A stretch of DNA of 64,000 nucleotides from JAJFJD01 sp965228695 (GTDB taxonomy: Bacteria; Pseudomonadota; Alphaproteobacteria; UBA8366): assembly GCA_965228695.1 (NCBI GenBank), contig CBDDIB010000002.1, forward strand, positions 3,782,001 to 3,846,000. Reading direction: 5' to 3'. Positions 22,950 to 32,986 of this stretch are shown in pieces. The notes beneath the pieces were generated by a model. The model was not told where the DNA came from. It worked only from the letters and a program-made list of their open reading frames with translations, and ran no database searches. The first letter of the stretch is position 1. Each line of letters begins with the position of its first letter. The translations under genes and the position numbers were made by a program.

Positions 22950-23631
22950 CTATACCTGCGCTAGCATACCCATCAGCAGGGTCGCAATTCCCAGGAATGA
23001 AAAGAAACCCGCAATGTCGGTCATCGTCGTCAGGACAATTGACGATGCGACAGCGGGGTCCTGTCCCAGCCGTGAGAGGGTGATCGGCACCAGAGCACCG
23101 GCGATGCCGACGCCGTTCCAAAATCCCGCGTTCATCTCCTTGCGCAGGACGCCAAGCCAATTCGAGACGCGGAATTCGCGTAAGGCCAGTCCGCGCATGG
23201 TCACCGCAAGCGCCTGTGCCCCGGCATTCCCCGATTGCCCGGCAACCACCGGAAGCAACACGGCAAGCGCCGTCACCTTGGCGATCGTGCCCTCGAAAAG
23301 ACCGACGACGGCAGCCGCCAGAAAGGCCGTCAGCAGATTGATCTACAGCCACGGCATCCGCCGCCGAATTGCAATCCAGCTGGTCGAAGTCGCGGTCACG
23401 AAAATAAAGAATAACCAGCCAAAGAATCGCGTTCCCAAGGACGGCAACAACCGACTTGTTCACGCTCAAAACGCCCAAGACGTTGCCGAGCCCCAAATAC
23501 TTGGGAAAGCTGTCGAAACGGTTCGCAAGGCGCAGTGGGAGCGACCGCATGACGCGGGCCACCAGCCAGCCGACGAATAGGATTATCACAGCACCGACGA
23601 GTTGAGGCAGAAACTCCAACAGCTTCTGCAC
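22950..23631 (-). pseudogene. chimeric remnant: MscS-type TM-helix segment joined to broken MgtE C-terminus
   Basis: Two different fragments lie end to end. From 23631 (GTG) the frame encodes QKLLEFLPQLVGAVIILFVG and further hydrophobic sequence of the conserved TM-helix type found in MscS relatives; it runs out near 23400. A shifted frame then reads TSTSWIAIRRRMPWL, an in-frame TAG (23343-23345), and INLLTAFLAAAVVGLFEGTI, VVAGQSGNAGAQALAV and LTTMTDIAGFFSFLGIATLL, all typical of the MgtE magnesium-channel membrane domain. About 30 residues of MgtE are missing after NGVGIAGA. Frameshift, stop and deletion together make a functional product unlikely. It ends at TAG (22950). Nothing else is seen in 22671-22949. 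Confidence 0.75.
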
Positions 23632-23809
23632 CGGGCTCGACCACGCCGCAATGATCGGCGCGCTCCAACCGATTTCTTTTTCCTTGGTTCGCCTCCAATG
23701 CTCCGTTGCACACCGCGACGGGACGGTGTTGCTCCGCGGAATAACCAGGCCCGTCCACCGTCCTTCGGATTATAGTGGTGTGTTTGGAAAAACGGGTAGG
23801 CTTCCGATA

Positions 23810-24676
23810 ATGGAAAAGAAACTCCACGAAATCGGTCTCGAGCTCGGGTTCACCGTGATCGGCGGCTTCGCCTTTCTCGTCGCCGCATGGTTCGTCTCGA
23901 TCTGGATCGAACGTCTGGCGCGACGCTGGATGACGCGACACTTCTCCATCGAGCAAGCGAATGTGGACTTCGTCGCGCGCGGCTGCAGGATCGCGTTCGT
24001 CACGCTGGCGATCATCGCGCTGCTGGACGCGCTCGGCACGGATATCGCCAGCTTATTGGCAGCACTGGGAATTTTCGGGTTTGCCATCGCCATCGGCCTG
24101 CGAAGTTCGCTCACCAATATCTTCACCGGTGTCTTCATCCACTACCTGAAGCCATACAAGGTCGGCGAATACATCGCGGGCGAGCGCGTCGAGGGCATCG
24201 TCGAGCATGTCAGTTTTTTCCATACGGAACTCGTGACGCCGAACGGCGTGTTGGTCGCGGTACCGAACGCGGCGCTCTGGTCGGCTCGGTCGGTCAAGAA
24301 CTTCTCGCGCATCCGTGACAAGCGGATAACCCTGGAGGTTGCGGTGGACCGGTCCAAACCATTCTCGGAATTGTCCGAGTTGATAACAGCCCGGATCGAG
24401 GAAGATCCGGCAGTCAGCAAGGATCGTGGCGTCCTGATCAGGATCGACGAAGTAACGCGCGACGATCTATCGATGCGCGTTTCCTTCTGGTGCGGTCCGG
24501 AACATGTCTGGGACGTCGGCGACCGAATCAAAAAACTAGTGATGCAGGAACTCAAAACCCTCGGCATTCCATCGCCGAAAGTGGCGCTTGCGGCCAAGAC
24601 GACCGCGACAGGGGCGAAGCAACCTGCGCGGAAGCCCGCGAAGGCCAAATCGACGGAGGAGCCGCCGGCGGCTTAA
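23810..24676 (+). CDS. small-conductance mechanosensitive channel (MscS family)
   Basis: 288 residues with three hydrophobic segments (about 9-30, 58-80 and 82-105) and the MscS pore/beta-domain pattern: LAALGIFGFAIAIGLRSSLT followed by NIFTGVFIHYLKPYKVGEYI. The C-terminus is an Ala/Lys/Pro-rich tail. MscS proteins open under membrane tension during osmotic downshock. The start at 23810 (MEKKLHEIGLELG) gives a natural first helix; the ORF is open further upstream without family similarity. It overlaps the stop of the convergent AstE-like gene by 4 bases. Confidence 0.9.
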   Translation: MEKKLHEIGLELGFTVIGGFAFLVAAWFVSIWIERLARRWMTRHFSIEQANVDFVARGCRIAFVTLAIIALLDALGTDIASLLAALGIFGFAIAIGLRSSLTNIFTGVFIHYLKPYKVGEYIAGERVEGIVEHVSFFHTELVTPNGVLVAVPNAALWSARSVKNFSRIRDKRITLEVAVDRSKPFSELSELITARIEEDPAVSKDRGVLIRIDEVTRDDLSMRVSFWCGPEHVWDVGDRIKKLVMQELKTLGIPSPKVALAAKTTATGAKQPARKPAKAKSTEEPPAA

Positions 24677-25710
24677 ACGATCGCGGTCCCGTCGAAGAGC
24701 GGATCGTTCTCGATGTCGCTTTCGACCTGCTCGACATGATCCTCGACCTGATCGGGCGACGAGACCTTGGCGATGTGGAACAGGGCGTCGCCCTGATTGA
24801 CGACCGGCAGGTTGGTGCGGCCGATGATGACACCGCTGCGGGGCGGCAGCACCTCGGATTCGGTCTGTCCGAACGGATCCGAGATAAAGCCGATCGAATC
24901 CCCTTCGTTGACAAGATCGCCCAGCCCCTTATGGGCGCGAAGAATGCCGCCGGCAGGCGCGCGGAGCCAGTAGCTTCGCCGCGACTCGATCGGCTTTTTC
25001 AGTGCGGATTTCGACCGGGACTTTCGCAGAATGCCCAGATGACGGCACACCGAGATCACGCCTTTGACGCCGATTCGAATGGCAAGTTCGTCGAACCGCA
25101 GCGCTTCGCCCGCTTCGTAGAGAAGCGTGGTGCACCCGACCTTGCTGGCGGCTTGCCGGAGCGAACCGTCCCGGAGGCTTGAATGCAGATTGAGCGGCGC
25201 ACCGAAGACCTGCGCCATACGCCGCGTTTCCTTGTCGCGCAAATTGGCGCGGATTTGCGGCAGATTCGCGCGGTGAATGGCTCCCGTGTGCAGATCGATC
25301 CCATAGTCAGAGGGTTCCACGATCTCCGTCATGAAGACATGCGCAAGCTGTTCGGCGAGCGAACCGTGCGGTTTTCCCGGAAAGGACCGGTTCAAATCGC
25401 GCCGGTCCGGCAAATACCGAATATGACTGATAAATCCGTAGGTATTCACGATCGGGACGAACAACAGCGTGCCGCGAGGCCGTCTTATCGCGCTCGACTG
25501 CACCAGCCGGCGGATGATCTCGACGCCGAGAATTTCATCGCCGTGAATCGCGGCGCTGACAAACAGGGTTGGACCATCCTGCTTTCCATGGATGACGTGG
25601 ACCGGCAAAACCATCGGCGTGTGGTTCGACAGCCGGGTCAACGGAATATCGACGGTCCGCCGCTCCCCGGGAGCAACCACCTCCCCGCCGATCTTGAAGG
25701 AATCGCGCAT
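24673..25710 (-). CDS. succinylglutamate desuccinylase/aspartoacylase family protein
   Basis: 345-residue zinc carboxypeptidase-like hydrolase. Zinc ligands are in SAAIHGDEILGVE (H..E) and the later DLHTGA histidine; RDLNRSFPG follows the family pattern. The C-terminal third (RAPAGGILRAHKGLGDLVNE onward) is the beta-barrel seen in the AstE/AspA group. It starts 3 bases after the stop of the RimK-like gene, so the two form an operon. In related bacteria such AstE-like enzymes accompany RimK; it may remove or process glutamyl adducts, but this is inference. Confidence 0.88.
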   Translation of the reverse strand: MRDSFKIGGEVVAPGERRTVDIPLTRLSNHTPMVLPVHVIHGKQDGPTLFVSAAIHGDEILGVEIIRRLVQSSAIRRPRGTLLFVPIVNTYGFISHIRYLPDRRDLNRSFPGKPHGSLAEQLAHVFMTEIVEPSDYGIDLHTGAIHRANLPQIRANLRDKETRRMAQVFGAPLNLHSSLRDGSLRQAASKVGCTTLLYEAGEALRFDELAIRIGVKGVISVCRHLGILRKSRSKSALKKPIESRRSYWLRAPAGGILRAHKGLGDLVNEGDSIGFISDPFGQTESEVLPPRSGVIIGRTNLPVVNQGDALFHIAKVSSPDQVEDHVEQVESDIENDPLFDGTAIV

Positions 25711-25713
25711 CGA

Positions 25714-26619
25714 CTATCCCTTCCCGCGCGAGCGGGTCTTGTTCGGTTTCGCATCTTTCTCGATGAACTCGATGACGCGGCCTGCAACATCGATCCCGGT
25801 CGCATTTTCGATCCCTTCGAATCCGGGCGACGAATTTACCTCCATCACCACCGGTCCGTGATTCGCCCGCAAGAGATCGACCCCGCACACGTGTAATCCC
25901 ATGGCACGGGCCGCCGCCACGGCGGTGGACCGCTCGGTCGGCGTGATGCGGACCTCTTCGGCGGATCCGCCCTGATGCAGATTGGACCGGAACTCGCCTT
26001 CCTTGCCGCGGCGCATCATGGCGGCGACCACACGGTCCCCGACGATGAGGCAGCGGATGTCTTCCGCGCCCGCCTCCTTGATGAATTCCTGAACCAGGAA
26101 GTTTGCATCCAGCCCGGCGAACGCCTGAATGATGCTCTTGGCCGCGTTTTCCGTCTCACCCAGCACGACGCCGAGACCTTGCGTACCCTCCAGCAGCTTG
26201 ATGACCACGGGCGCACCGCCGATCGTCTCGATGATGTCCTCCGCCTGGCTGGTCCGATGCGCGAACATGGTGACCGGCAGGCCGATGCCGCGCCGCGCCA
26301 GCAACTGGAGACTGCGGAGTTTGTCCCGCGAGCGGGAAATGGCGAGCGACTCATTAACCGAATAGACGCCCATCATCTCGAATTGGCGGACGACGGCCGT
26401 GCCGAAGAAGGTTACCGACGCACCGATGCGCGGGATGACGGCATCGAATTTCGGGAGTTTTCTCCCGCGGTAGTGGATCGCGGGTTTCGCCGAGGTCACG
26501 TTGATGTAGCACCGCAAGAAATTGATCACTTCGATTTCGTGGCCCCGCTGTTCCGCGGCTTCGACCAACCGTTTATGGCTGTACAAGTCAGCGTTACGGC
26601 ACAGAAGAGCTAGTTTCAT
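25714..26619 (-). CDS. rimK: RimK family ATP-grasp ligase
   Basis: 301 residues, the length of RimK. RimK adds glutamates to the C-terminus of ribosomal protein S6, or makes poly-glutamate. Visible: N-terminal PreATP-grasp region (MKLALLCRN...GHEIEVINFLRCYIN), ATP-binding VVIKLLEGTQGLGVVLGE and the metal/ATP site VMEVNSSPGFEGIENATG. GAGGAG lies upstream of the ATG. Paired with an AstE-like hydrolase and with a decayed RimB-like protease gene on the opposite strand. Function on S6 is inferred from the family. Confidence 0.88.
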   Translation of the reverse strand: MKLALLCRNADLYSHKRLVEAAEQRGHEIEVINFLRCYINVTSAKPAIHYRGRKLPKFDAVIPRIGASVTFFGTAVVRQFEMMGVYSVNESLAISRSRDKLRSLQLLARRGIGLPVTMFAHRTSQAEDIIETIGGAPVVIKLLEGTQGLGVVLGETENAAKSIIQAFAGLDANFLVQEFIKEAGAEDIRCLIVGDRVVAAMMRRGKEGEFRSNLHQGGSAEEVRITPTERSTAVAAARAMGLHVCGVDLLRANHGPVVMEVNSSPGFEGIENATGIDVAGRVIEFIEKDAKPNKTRSRGKG

Positions 26620-26811
26620 CTTTCGGTCTCCTCAGCAGCAGGGCGTTCCTGCATTGACAACGGAGCAGGTGTACTAGGCGCGATGGACGCGCGCAAATGA
26701 CCATGCAAAGGTGCGATAATTGTAATCTGCGCCCCTCTAATTCTACACTATCGATCCCGGCGCCGTGGAGCGAGTTATTGACCTGCGGCCGAATTCTCGG
26801 TTGAAGGTGCA

Positions 26812-27200
26812 ATGCGAAAATCGCTAATTCCCGCCGGGTCGGCCGCCGTTTCCCAGGTGACGACTCCGACCTGTGCCTATTCGGAACCGATCGTCATCGG
26901 ATGGATCGAGACAATTCAATTCGCCGCCGTGACGGCCCCGACCAAACGCAGACGTTGGAACGCAAATTGACGCGCCGCACGACGATACGGCGCTCGAACA
27001 CGCCGGATACGGAACGCTTGGTCGCGACGCTGCGCACTTGCCTCGGCGGCTACGAGAAGGATGCGGAATTCACGTTGGCCAAACGCCCGGGCATGGCTTA
27101 TTCGGACTTGATCGGCCGCCGATTCCTCGGCGACACGTTCCTTGTCGCGTCGAACAAGAGATATCTGACCAAACCGAAGTGTCCCGGCTTCTCTAAGTAA
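26812..27200 (+). pseudogene. decayed RimB-like ATP-dependent zinc protease
   Basis: ATG at 26812 opens a 52-codon frame ending in a stop. Its end, SEPIVIGWIETIQFA, resembles the VGWRE-type opening of the ATP-dependent zinc protease (retropepsin-like, RimB) family. A different frame then reads RTTIRRSNTPDTERLVATLR, GYEKDAEFTLAKRPGM and LIGRRFLGDTFLVASNKRYL, matching the family's C-terminal half. The catalytic DTGA segment that should lie between them is absent. So a frameshift and an internal deletion have destroyed the gene. It sits divergently next to rimK, the expected neighbour. Bases 26620-26811 hold no gene. Confidence 0.65.
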
Positions 27201-27238
27201 GGGCGTTATGAAATACCCGACCCTCAAACCTTAGCAAG

Positions 27239-27270
27239 AAGGGGTCAGCGGCGAAAGCCGCTAACCCCTT
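27239..27270 (-). terminator. hairpin downstream of tRNA-His
   Basis: A 14-bp stem with one mismatch (27239-27252 with 27257-27270) is closed by a GAAA tetraloop on the plus strand. It lies 8 bases past the CCA end of the tRNA gene on the minus strand and just after the decayed protease on the plus strand. The following T-run is weak (CCTTCTT). Likely a factor-assisted or bidirectional terminator. Confidence 0.7.
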
Positions 27271-27277
27271 GAAAATT

Positions 27278-27355
27278 TGGGGTGGCATATGGGAATTGAA
27301 CCCACGACCTCCAGATCCACAATCTGGCGCTCTAACCAACTGAGCTAATGCCACC
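27278..27355 (-). tRNA. tRNA-His (GTG)
   Basis: Full cloverleaf on the minus strand: extra G at -1 pairing with C73 as in histidine tRNAs, acceptor GTGGCAT/ATGCCAC, D-arm GCTC...GAGC, anticodon stem CCAGA/TCTGG with loop TTGTGGA (anticodon GTG), T-arm GTGGG/CCCAT with TTCAATT loop. The CCA end is encoded. Bases 27356-27613 between it and the aminotransferase gene hold no gene. Confidence 0.97.
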
Positions 27356-27613
27356 ATATGGGCCCGGGTTTATCCGTGCGGCCTGCGATGAGGCCCGGAT
27401 CACTCCGAGGGGCCTGATTTAGTCCCGGCGGACAGCGGCGTCAAGCTTACTCGGCGGGCTTTTCGGACCTATTCAAGCTCTCGGGAGACCGTCCGAAACC
27501 GCGCTACTCGCCTTGCCGCCGGGCTTGTTGTACAAGCAGAATACAGAAAAACAACGGCGGCTGCCGGCTTTTCAGCGGTAGCCCGTCGGACACGCCGCGA
27601 GAGGGAGGACACA

Positions 27614-28777
27614 GTGCTGCAACTGGCTGACAATCTACAACGTCTCGGTACGGAGACCGCCTTCGAGGTCCTGGCGCGCGCCGGCGCGCTCGAAGCCGAA
27701 GGCCGCAGCATCATCAACCTCGGCATCGGACAGCCCGATTTCAAAACGCCGGACCACATCGTCGAAGCCGCCATTAAGGCGCTGCGCGACGGCCACCACG
27801 GCTACACCCCGGCGAACGGCATCCTGCCGCTGCGCGAAGCCGTGGCCGCCGACCTGAACAAGCGGCACGGCGTCGAGGTCGATCCCGGGGACGTGGTCGT
27901 CGTCCCCGGCGGCAAGGTCACCATGTTCTTCGCGATCATGATGTTCGGCCAGCCCGGCGCGGAGATCATGTATCCGGACCCCGGGTTTCCGATCTACAAG
28001 TCGGTGATCGACTATTGCGGCGCCAAGGCGGTGCCGATCGTGCTGCGCGAGGAGAACGAGTTCGCTTTCAGCGCCGACGAGGTTCTGAGCCAGATCACAC
28101 CAAAGACGCGGCTGATCATCCTGAACAGCCCCGCCAACCCGACCGGCGGCACGGTGCCCAAGTCGGAATGGGACAAGCTGGTCGACGGCCTTGCCGCCCA
28201 TCCCGACGTCGCGATCCTGGCGGACGAGATCTACAGTCAGATGCTCTACGAGGGCCGCGAGCATGTCAGCCTGCTGCAATATGAATCGATCCGCGACCGG
28301 GTCATCATGCTGGACGGCTGGTCCAAGACCTATGCGATGACCGGCTGGCGGCTCGGCTTCGCGGTCTGGCCGTCGGCCCTGGCGCCGACCGCGACCCGCC
28401 TGGCAGTGAACTGCCATTCCTGCGTCAATGCGCCGACCCAGTTCGCCGGGATGGCCGCCCTGACCGGCCCTCACGACGCCGTCCACGAGATGGTGCAGGC
28501 CTTCGACGAACGGCGGCGCGTGATCGTGTCGGAGCTGAACCAAATCGCCGGCTTCCGCTGCGTCGACCCCGGCGGCGCCTTCTACGCCTTCCCCAACATC
28601 GAAGGCACCGGCTTGTCGGCGCGCGATCTTCAGAACAGGCTGCTGGAGGACGCCGGCGTCGCGACCGTGGCGGGCACCAGTTTCGGCGACTATGGCGAAG
28701 GATATATCCGTTTTTCCTACGCCAACAGCGTCGAGAACATCCGCGAAGCGATCAAACGCATCAAGGAATGCCTGTAA
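27614..28777 (+). CDS. class I/II pyridoxal phosphate-dependent aminotransferase
   Basis: 387 residues, subgroup I aspartate aminotransferase-like. The PLP lysine is in LDGWSKTYAMTGWRLG; upstream are INLGIGQPDFKTPDHI and PANPTGGTVPKSEWD and downstream GYIRFSYANSVENI with the substrate-binding arginine. Starts at GTG (27614) preceded by GAGGGAGGA. Likely transfers an amino group between an amino acid and 2-oxoglutarate; amino-acid specificity is not evident. It lies upstream of glnBA but is separated by 204 bases that contain a sigma-54-type promoter, so it is probably a separate transcript. Confidence 0.92.
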   Translation: MLQLADNLQRLGTETAFEVLARAGALEAEGRSIINLGIGQPDFKTPDHIVEAAIKALRDGHHGYTPANGILPLREAVAADLNKRHGVEVDPGDVVVVPGGKVTMFFAIMMFGQPGAEIMYPDPGFPIYKSVIDYCGAKAVPIVLREENEFAFSADEVLSQITPKTRLIILNSPANPTGGTVPKSEWDKLVDGLAAHPDVAILADEIYSQMLYEGREHVSLLQYESIRDRVIMLDGWSKTYAMTGWRLGFAVWPSALAPTATRLAVNCHSCVNAPTQFAGMAALTGPHDAVHEMVQAFDERRRVIVSELNQIAGFRCVDPGGAFYAFPNIEGTGLSARDLQNRLLEDAGVATVAGTSFGDYGEGYIRFSYANSVENIREAIKRIKECL

Positions 28778-28878
28778 TTTACACAGTTGCCTATTTTTTG
28801 TGCATATAGAGGGCGCCACAATACAGACACTTGTTAGAACTTGACGTGACTCCAATAGCTTAAGAGCGAAAGCCAGGA

Positions 28879-28894
28879 TGGCACGGCGCGTGCT
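28879..28894 (+). promoter_or_regulatory. sigma-54 promoter of glnBA
   Basis: TGGCACGGCGCGTGCT matches the sigma-54 consensus TGGCAC-N5-TTGCW at all but one position, with GG and GC correctly spaced. It lies about 90 bases upstream of the glnB start. This is the usual arrangement for nitrogen-regulated (NtrC-activated) glnBA operons. No convincing NtrC box was found; a loose TTGTG...CACAA dyad lies further upstream. Confidence 0.75.
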
Positions 28895-28981
28895 TATTAA
28901 GGCGTCGTGACGCGTAGCACCGCGGCACGCTGCGTGAAATTCAGGCGGCCTGCCGCAATCGAGGAGGAAACGGGACGGCAT

Positions 28982-29320
28982 ATGAAGAAAGTCGAAGCGA
29001 TCATAAAACCGTTCAAACTGGATGAAGTGAAGGAAGCGCTGCAGGATGTGGGCATCCAAGGCATCACCGTGACCGAAGCGAAGGGTTTCGGACGCCAGAA
29101 GGGCCATACCGAGCTTTACCGCGGTGCCGAATACGTCGTTGATTTCCTGCCGAAGGTGAAGCTGGAAGTCGTGCTGGAAGACACGCTGGTCGACCGCGCG
29201 ATCGAGGCGATCCAAAACGCCGCCCGCACCGGGCGCATCGGCGACGGCAAGATCTTCGTCTCGCAGGTCGACGAAGCGATCCGCATTCGTACCGGGGAAC
29301 GGGGCGCGGATGCAGTTTGA
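28982..29320 (+). CDS. glnB: nitrogen regulatory protein PII
   Basis: 112 residues, exact PII length. It senses 2-oxoglutarate, ATP/ADP and glutamine status and controls GS adenylylation and NtrBC. The T-loop with the uridylylation target is intact: Tyr51 in TELYRGAEYVVDF. Also typical are MKKVEAIIKPFKLDEVKEAL and the C-terminal TGRIGDGKIFV. The ORF is open upstream but the ATG at 28982 begins the conserved protein. Followed by glnA after 122 bases. Confidence 0.97.
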   Translation: MKKVEAIIKPFKLDEVKEALQDVGIQGITVTEAKGFGRQKGHTELYRGAEYVVDFLPKVKLEVVLEDTLVDRAIEAIQNAARTGRIGDGKIFVSQVDEAIRIRTGERGADAV

Positions 29321-29442
29321 CGAAAATCAGAAACCCGATGCACGCCCCTGCACTGACAACCGGCAGGACGCATCACCGGTGGCGTGACGGCACGCACCGA
29401 AACCGAACCCGAAGCGTAAACAAGACTCCAAGGAGTAAATAA

Positions 29443-30852
<1,410 letters not shown>

Positions 30853-30903
30853 CGCCTGTCTGCCGCGCTCCCGTCGTCGGACGGGACGCGACACGCCGAC
30901 GAA

Positions 30904-30934
30904 AAACCGGGCCGCGCCAAGCGCGGCCCGGTTT
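30904..30934. terminator. bidirectional terminator after glnA
   Basis: A perfect 14-bp stem (30904-30917 with 30921-30934) with a 3-base loop lies between the convergent glnA and the small exported-protein gene. Stem ends supply AAA/TTT, giving a T-run in both directions, stronger on the minus strand. Confidence 0.8.
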
Positions 30935-30938
30935 CCGT

Positions 30939-31304
30939 TCAGGGGGCGAGGTCGACGCGTTTCTCCACGCCGCCATAGCCGTGCACGGAATCATGCGCCC
31001 GAATGATCACGAATTTCGTGCCCGCCGGGATCCGGATCCCGGACTGCGAGCGCGTGAACGGCTGCTCGTCTTCATGGGGATGGTGCAGCGTCCGGGTGCC
31101 CAGCACCGTCTTGCCGTCCGGCGCGAAGACGTCCCATTTGTTGGCGAAATGCTTCCAGCCGGTATCACCGTGGCGCACCGTGACGTCGAAGGAATACGTC
31201 CCGTCGGCATCCTTGCGCATCTTGACGTCGACCACATCCGCCTCCCCGGCGAATACCCCTCCGCTCCCGATCGCCATCGCCATCAATACCGCCAACATGC
31301 GCAT
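30939..31304 (-). CDS. exported protein of unknown function
   Basis: 121 residues with a clear signal peptide (MRMLAVLMAMAIGSGGVFAG). The mature part is beta-rich: VVDVKMRKDADGTYSFDVTV, then WKHFANKWDVFAPDGKTVLG, a histidine pair in RTLHHPHEDEQPF, and RIPAGTKFVIIRAHDSVHGY. The layout suggests a small immunoglobulin-like or cupredoxin-like periplasmic protein, but no family is recognised with certainty. Start chosen at 31304 because AGGAG lies 8 bases upstream and the signal peptide begins there; the ORF extends further to 31412. Confidence 0.75.
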   Translation of the reverse strand: MRMLAVLMAMAIGSGGVFAGEADVVDVKMRKDADGTYSFDVTVRHGDTGWKHFANKWDVFAPDGKTVLGTRTLHHPHEDEQPFTRSQSGIRIPAGTKFVIIRAHDSVHGYGGVEKRVDLAP

Positions 31305-31529
31305 CCCGTTCTCCTTTTCAGGCCCGAACACACCGATCCGCCGGCGACAATAGACCGGCCGAAGGGCATAGGTTAACGCGGCGTTAATCTTTGCGCGATA
31401 GATACAAAACATGACGAAAATAAGGCGCGGCCGGTTTTACCGGCCGTACGGCTTTGGCGATGGGTCCGCCGCTGCCACCGACGTTTTTGTCTATGGGGCG
31501 CAATTCTGCGCAAAGGGGCATGAACGACG

Positions 31530-32912
31530 ATGCTGCGGGATCTCGGCCGAAACCTGATTGGTGGCGCACGCCTCTGTTTTCTGCTGTCGGTCGACCGGCG
31601 TGATTTCCGCGTCAGCGTCGATCAGGCCTTCCTGCTGCTGTTCCTCGGCATCGGGACGATCATCACCCTTGATATCGTCCTGGCCGCCGACGGTGGGCTG
31701 ATCCCGCTGGAACGGGTCGGAATCTACGCCCTCGCCATCGTAACCGGTCTGCTCGGCTGCTTCGCCGCGTTGCGGTTGATCGGCACACCGAAGGATTTGA
31801 CGCCGGCCGTGGTCATGCTGTTGGCCGGGCTGTTCTGGATCATCCCGGTTTTCGCCCCGCTCGTTCTTGTCGCCGGACCGGAAAAACTGAGCCCGACAAC
31901 CCCAGCCGGCCTCGCCGCCGGTGGTATCGTGGTGTTGTGGTTCCTGCTGATCGGCATGCGCAGCGTGCAGCGTATCACCGGCGGCGGCCTGATGAAGGCA
32001 ACCGTCGCCGCCTGCGTGCTGGTCATCTTCACCGCCTTGCCGCGCCTGCTGGTATCGGACACCACCTCGTGGCTGCCGGCCCCGGCTCGTCTGCCCGCCG
32101 CCGCGATGCAGGAAAACCTGTATTACGGGCAGTTCGGCATGATGGACCGGGCGATCAGCTGGCTCGATACCCACCGCAAAGGCACCACCGACCTGTATTT
32201 CGTCGGGTTCGGCGCCGACGCCCGCGAGGACGTGTTCTTGAACGAGATGCGGTCGGTCGTGCGCCTGTTCGATACCCGTTTCGGGACCAAGGACCGCTCC
32301 CTCGTGCTACTGAATCACCGCCGCACGGTGCGCCAGGTGCCCCTGGCAAATGTTCACAACCTGGGCCGCGCCCTGCAGGAAATCGCCAAGCGGATGGACC
32401 CCGAGGAAGACGTGCTCTTCCTATATATCTCTGCACCCAAGCTCGACGATACCCAACTGCGCCCAACCTTTGAGCCGCTCGATCTGCTGCCGCTGCATGC
32501 GTCCGAAATCCGCCACATGCTGAACGACGCCGGCATCAAATGGCGAATTATCGTCTTGTCCGCCTGCACGGCGGATAACTTCGCGGACCGGGTCGCGGAT
32601 CCGAACACGCTGGTCATCACGGCGACCGGGCAAGGCGGCCGCGCGCACGGCTGCAAGGACGACATCCCGCACACAATTTTCGGCGGCGCCTTTTTCAATG
32701 AAGCCCTTCAGGAAACCTTCTCGGTCCGCGCCGCGTTTTTGGACGCCCTCAAGCGCATCGGCGCCAAGGAGAAGGCCGAGGGATTACGCCCGTCCGACCC
32801 GAAAATGACGGTCGGCGGCAACATCGGCCCGCAACTCGACCGGCTGGCCGCGCAACTCAAGCGGCAGGTGAACTCGAGCGCGGTCAACGTCACCATCCCG
32901 CCCGCGCGGTAG
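31530..32912 (+). CDS. membrane-anchored C13-like (caspase-fold) protein lacking catalytic His
   Basis: 460 residues. The first ~175 hold five hydrophobic segments, including DQAFLLLFLGIGTIITLDIV and AVVMLLAGLFWIIPVFAPLV; the remainder is a soluble domain related to C13 (legumain-type) cysteine peptidases and to the next gene. Shared landmarks are YYGQFGMM, TDLYFVGFGADAREDVFLNE and SLVLLNHRRT. The catalytic cysteine is kept (Cys346 in LSACTADNF), but the motif expected as TSHG reads ISAP, so the histidine is replaced (Ala302). It is probably a non-peptidase or a regulator. Likely co-transcribed with the intact paralogue 74 bases downstream. Confidence 0.8.
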   Translation: MLRDLGRNLIGGARLCFLLSVDRRDFRVSVDQAFLLLFLGIGTIITLDIVLAADGGLIPLERVGIYALAIVTGLLGCFAALRLIGTPKDLTPAVVMLLAGLFWIIPVFAPLVLVAGPEKLSPTTPAGLAAGGIVVLWFLLIGMRSVQRITGGGLMKATVAACVLVIFTALPRLLVSDTTSWLPAPARLPAAAMQENLYYGQFGMMDRAISWLDTHRKGTTDLYFVGFGADAREDVFLNEMRSVVRLFDTRFGTKDRSLVLLNHRRTVRQVPLANVHNLGRALQEIAKRMDPEEDVLFLYISAPKLDDTQLRPTFEPLDLLPLHASEIRHMLNDAGIKWRIIVLSACTADNFADRVADPNTLVITATGQGGRAHGCKDDIPHTIFGGAFFNEALQETFSVRAAFLDALKRIGAKEKAEGLRPSDPKMTVGGNIGPQLDRLAAQLKRQVNSSAVNVTIPPAR

Positions 32913-32986
32913 CGTTTCGGGCGGAAGCGCCCGTCCTATCTTGATTGTTACCGGACTCGGCGGCGCGAATCCCCTATGGTCCTTCG

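Noticed and set aside
22950..23276. Stand-alone 108-aa MgtE gene starting at GTG 23276
   Set aside because: It would begin in the middle of a membrane helix and lacks part of the domain, so it is treated as part of a remnant.
23397..23956. 186-codon minus-strand ORF upstream of the remnant
   Set aside because: Its sequence is a shadow frame antisense to the MscS gene and shows no family pattern.
26901..27200. Short intact 99-aa gene
   Set aside because: Its content matches only the C-terminal half of the RimB-like family without catalytic residues, so pseudogene is preferred.
27635..29215. 526-codon open frame on the minus strand over the aminotransferase and glnB genes
   Set aside because: It is antisense to two confident genes and reads as low-complexity Asp/Arg/His-rich sequence, as expected from GC-rich codon bias.
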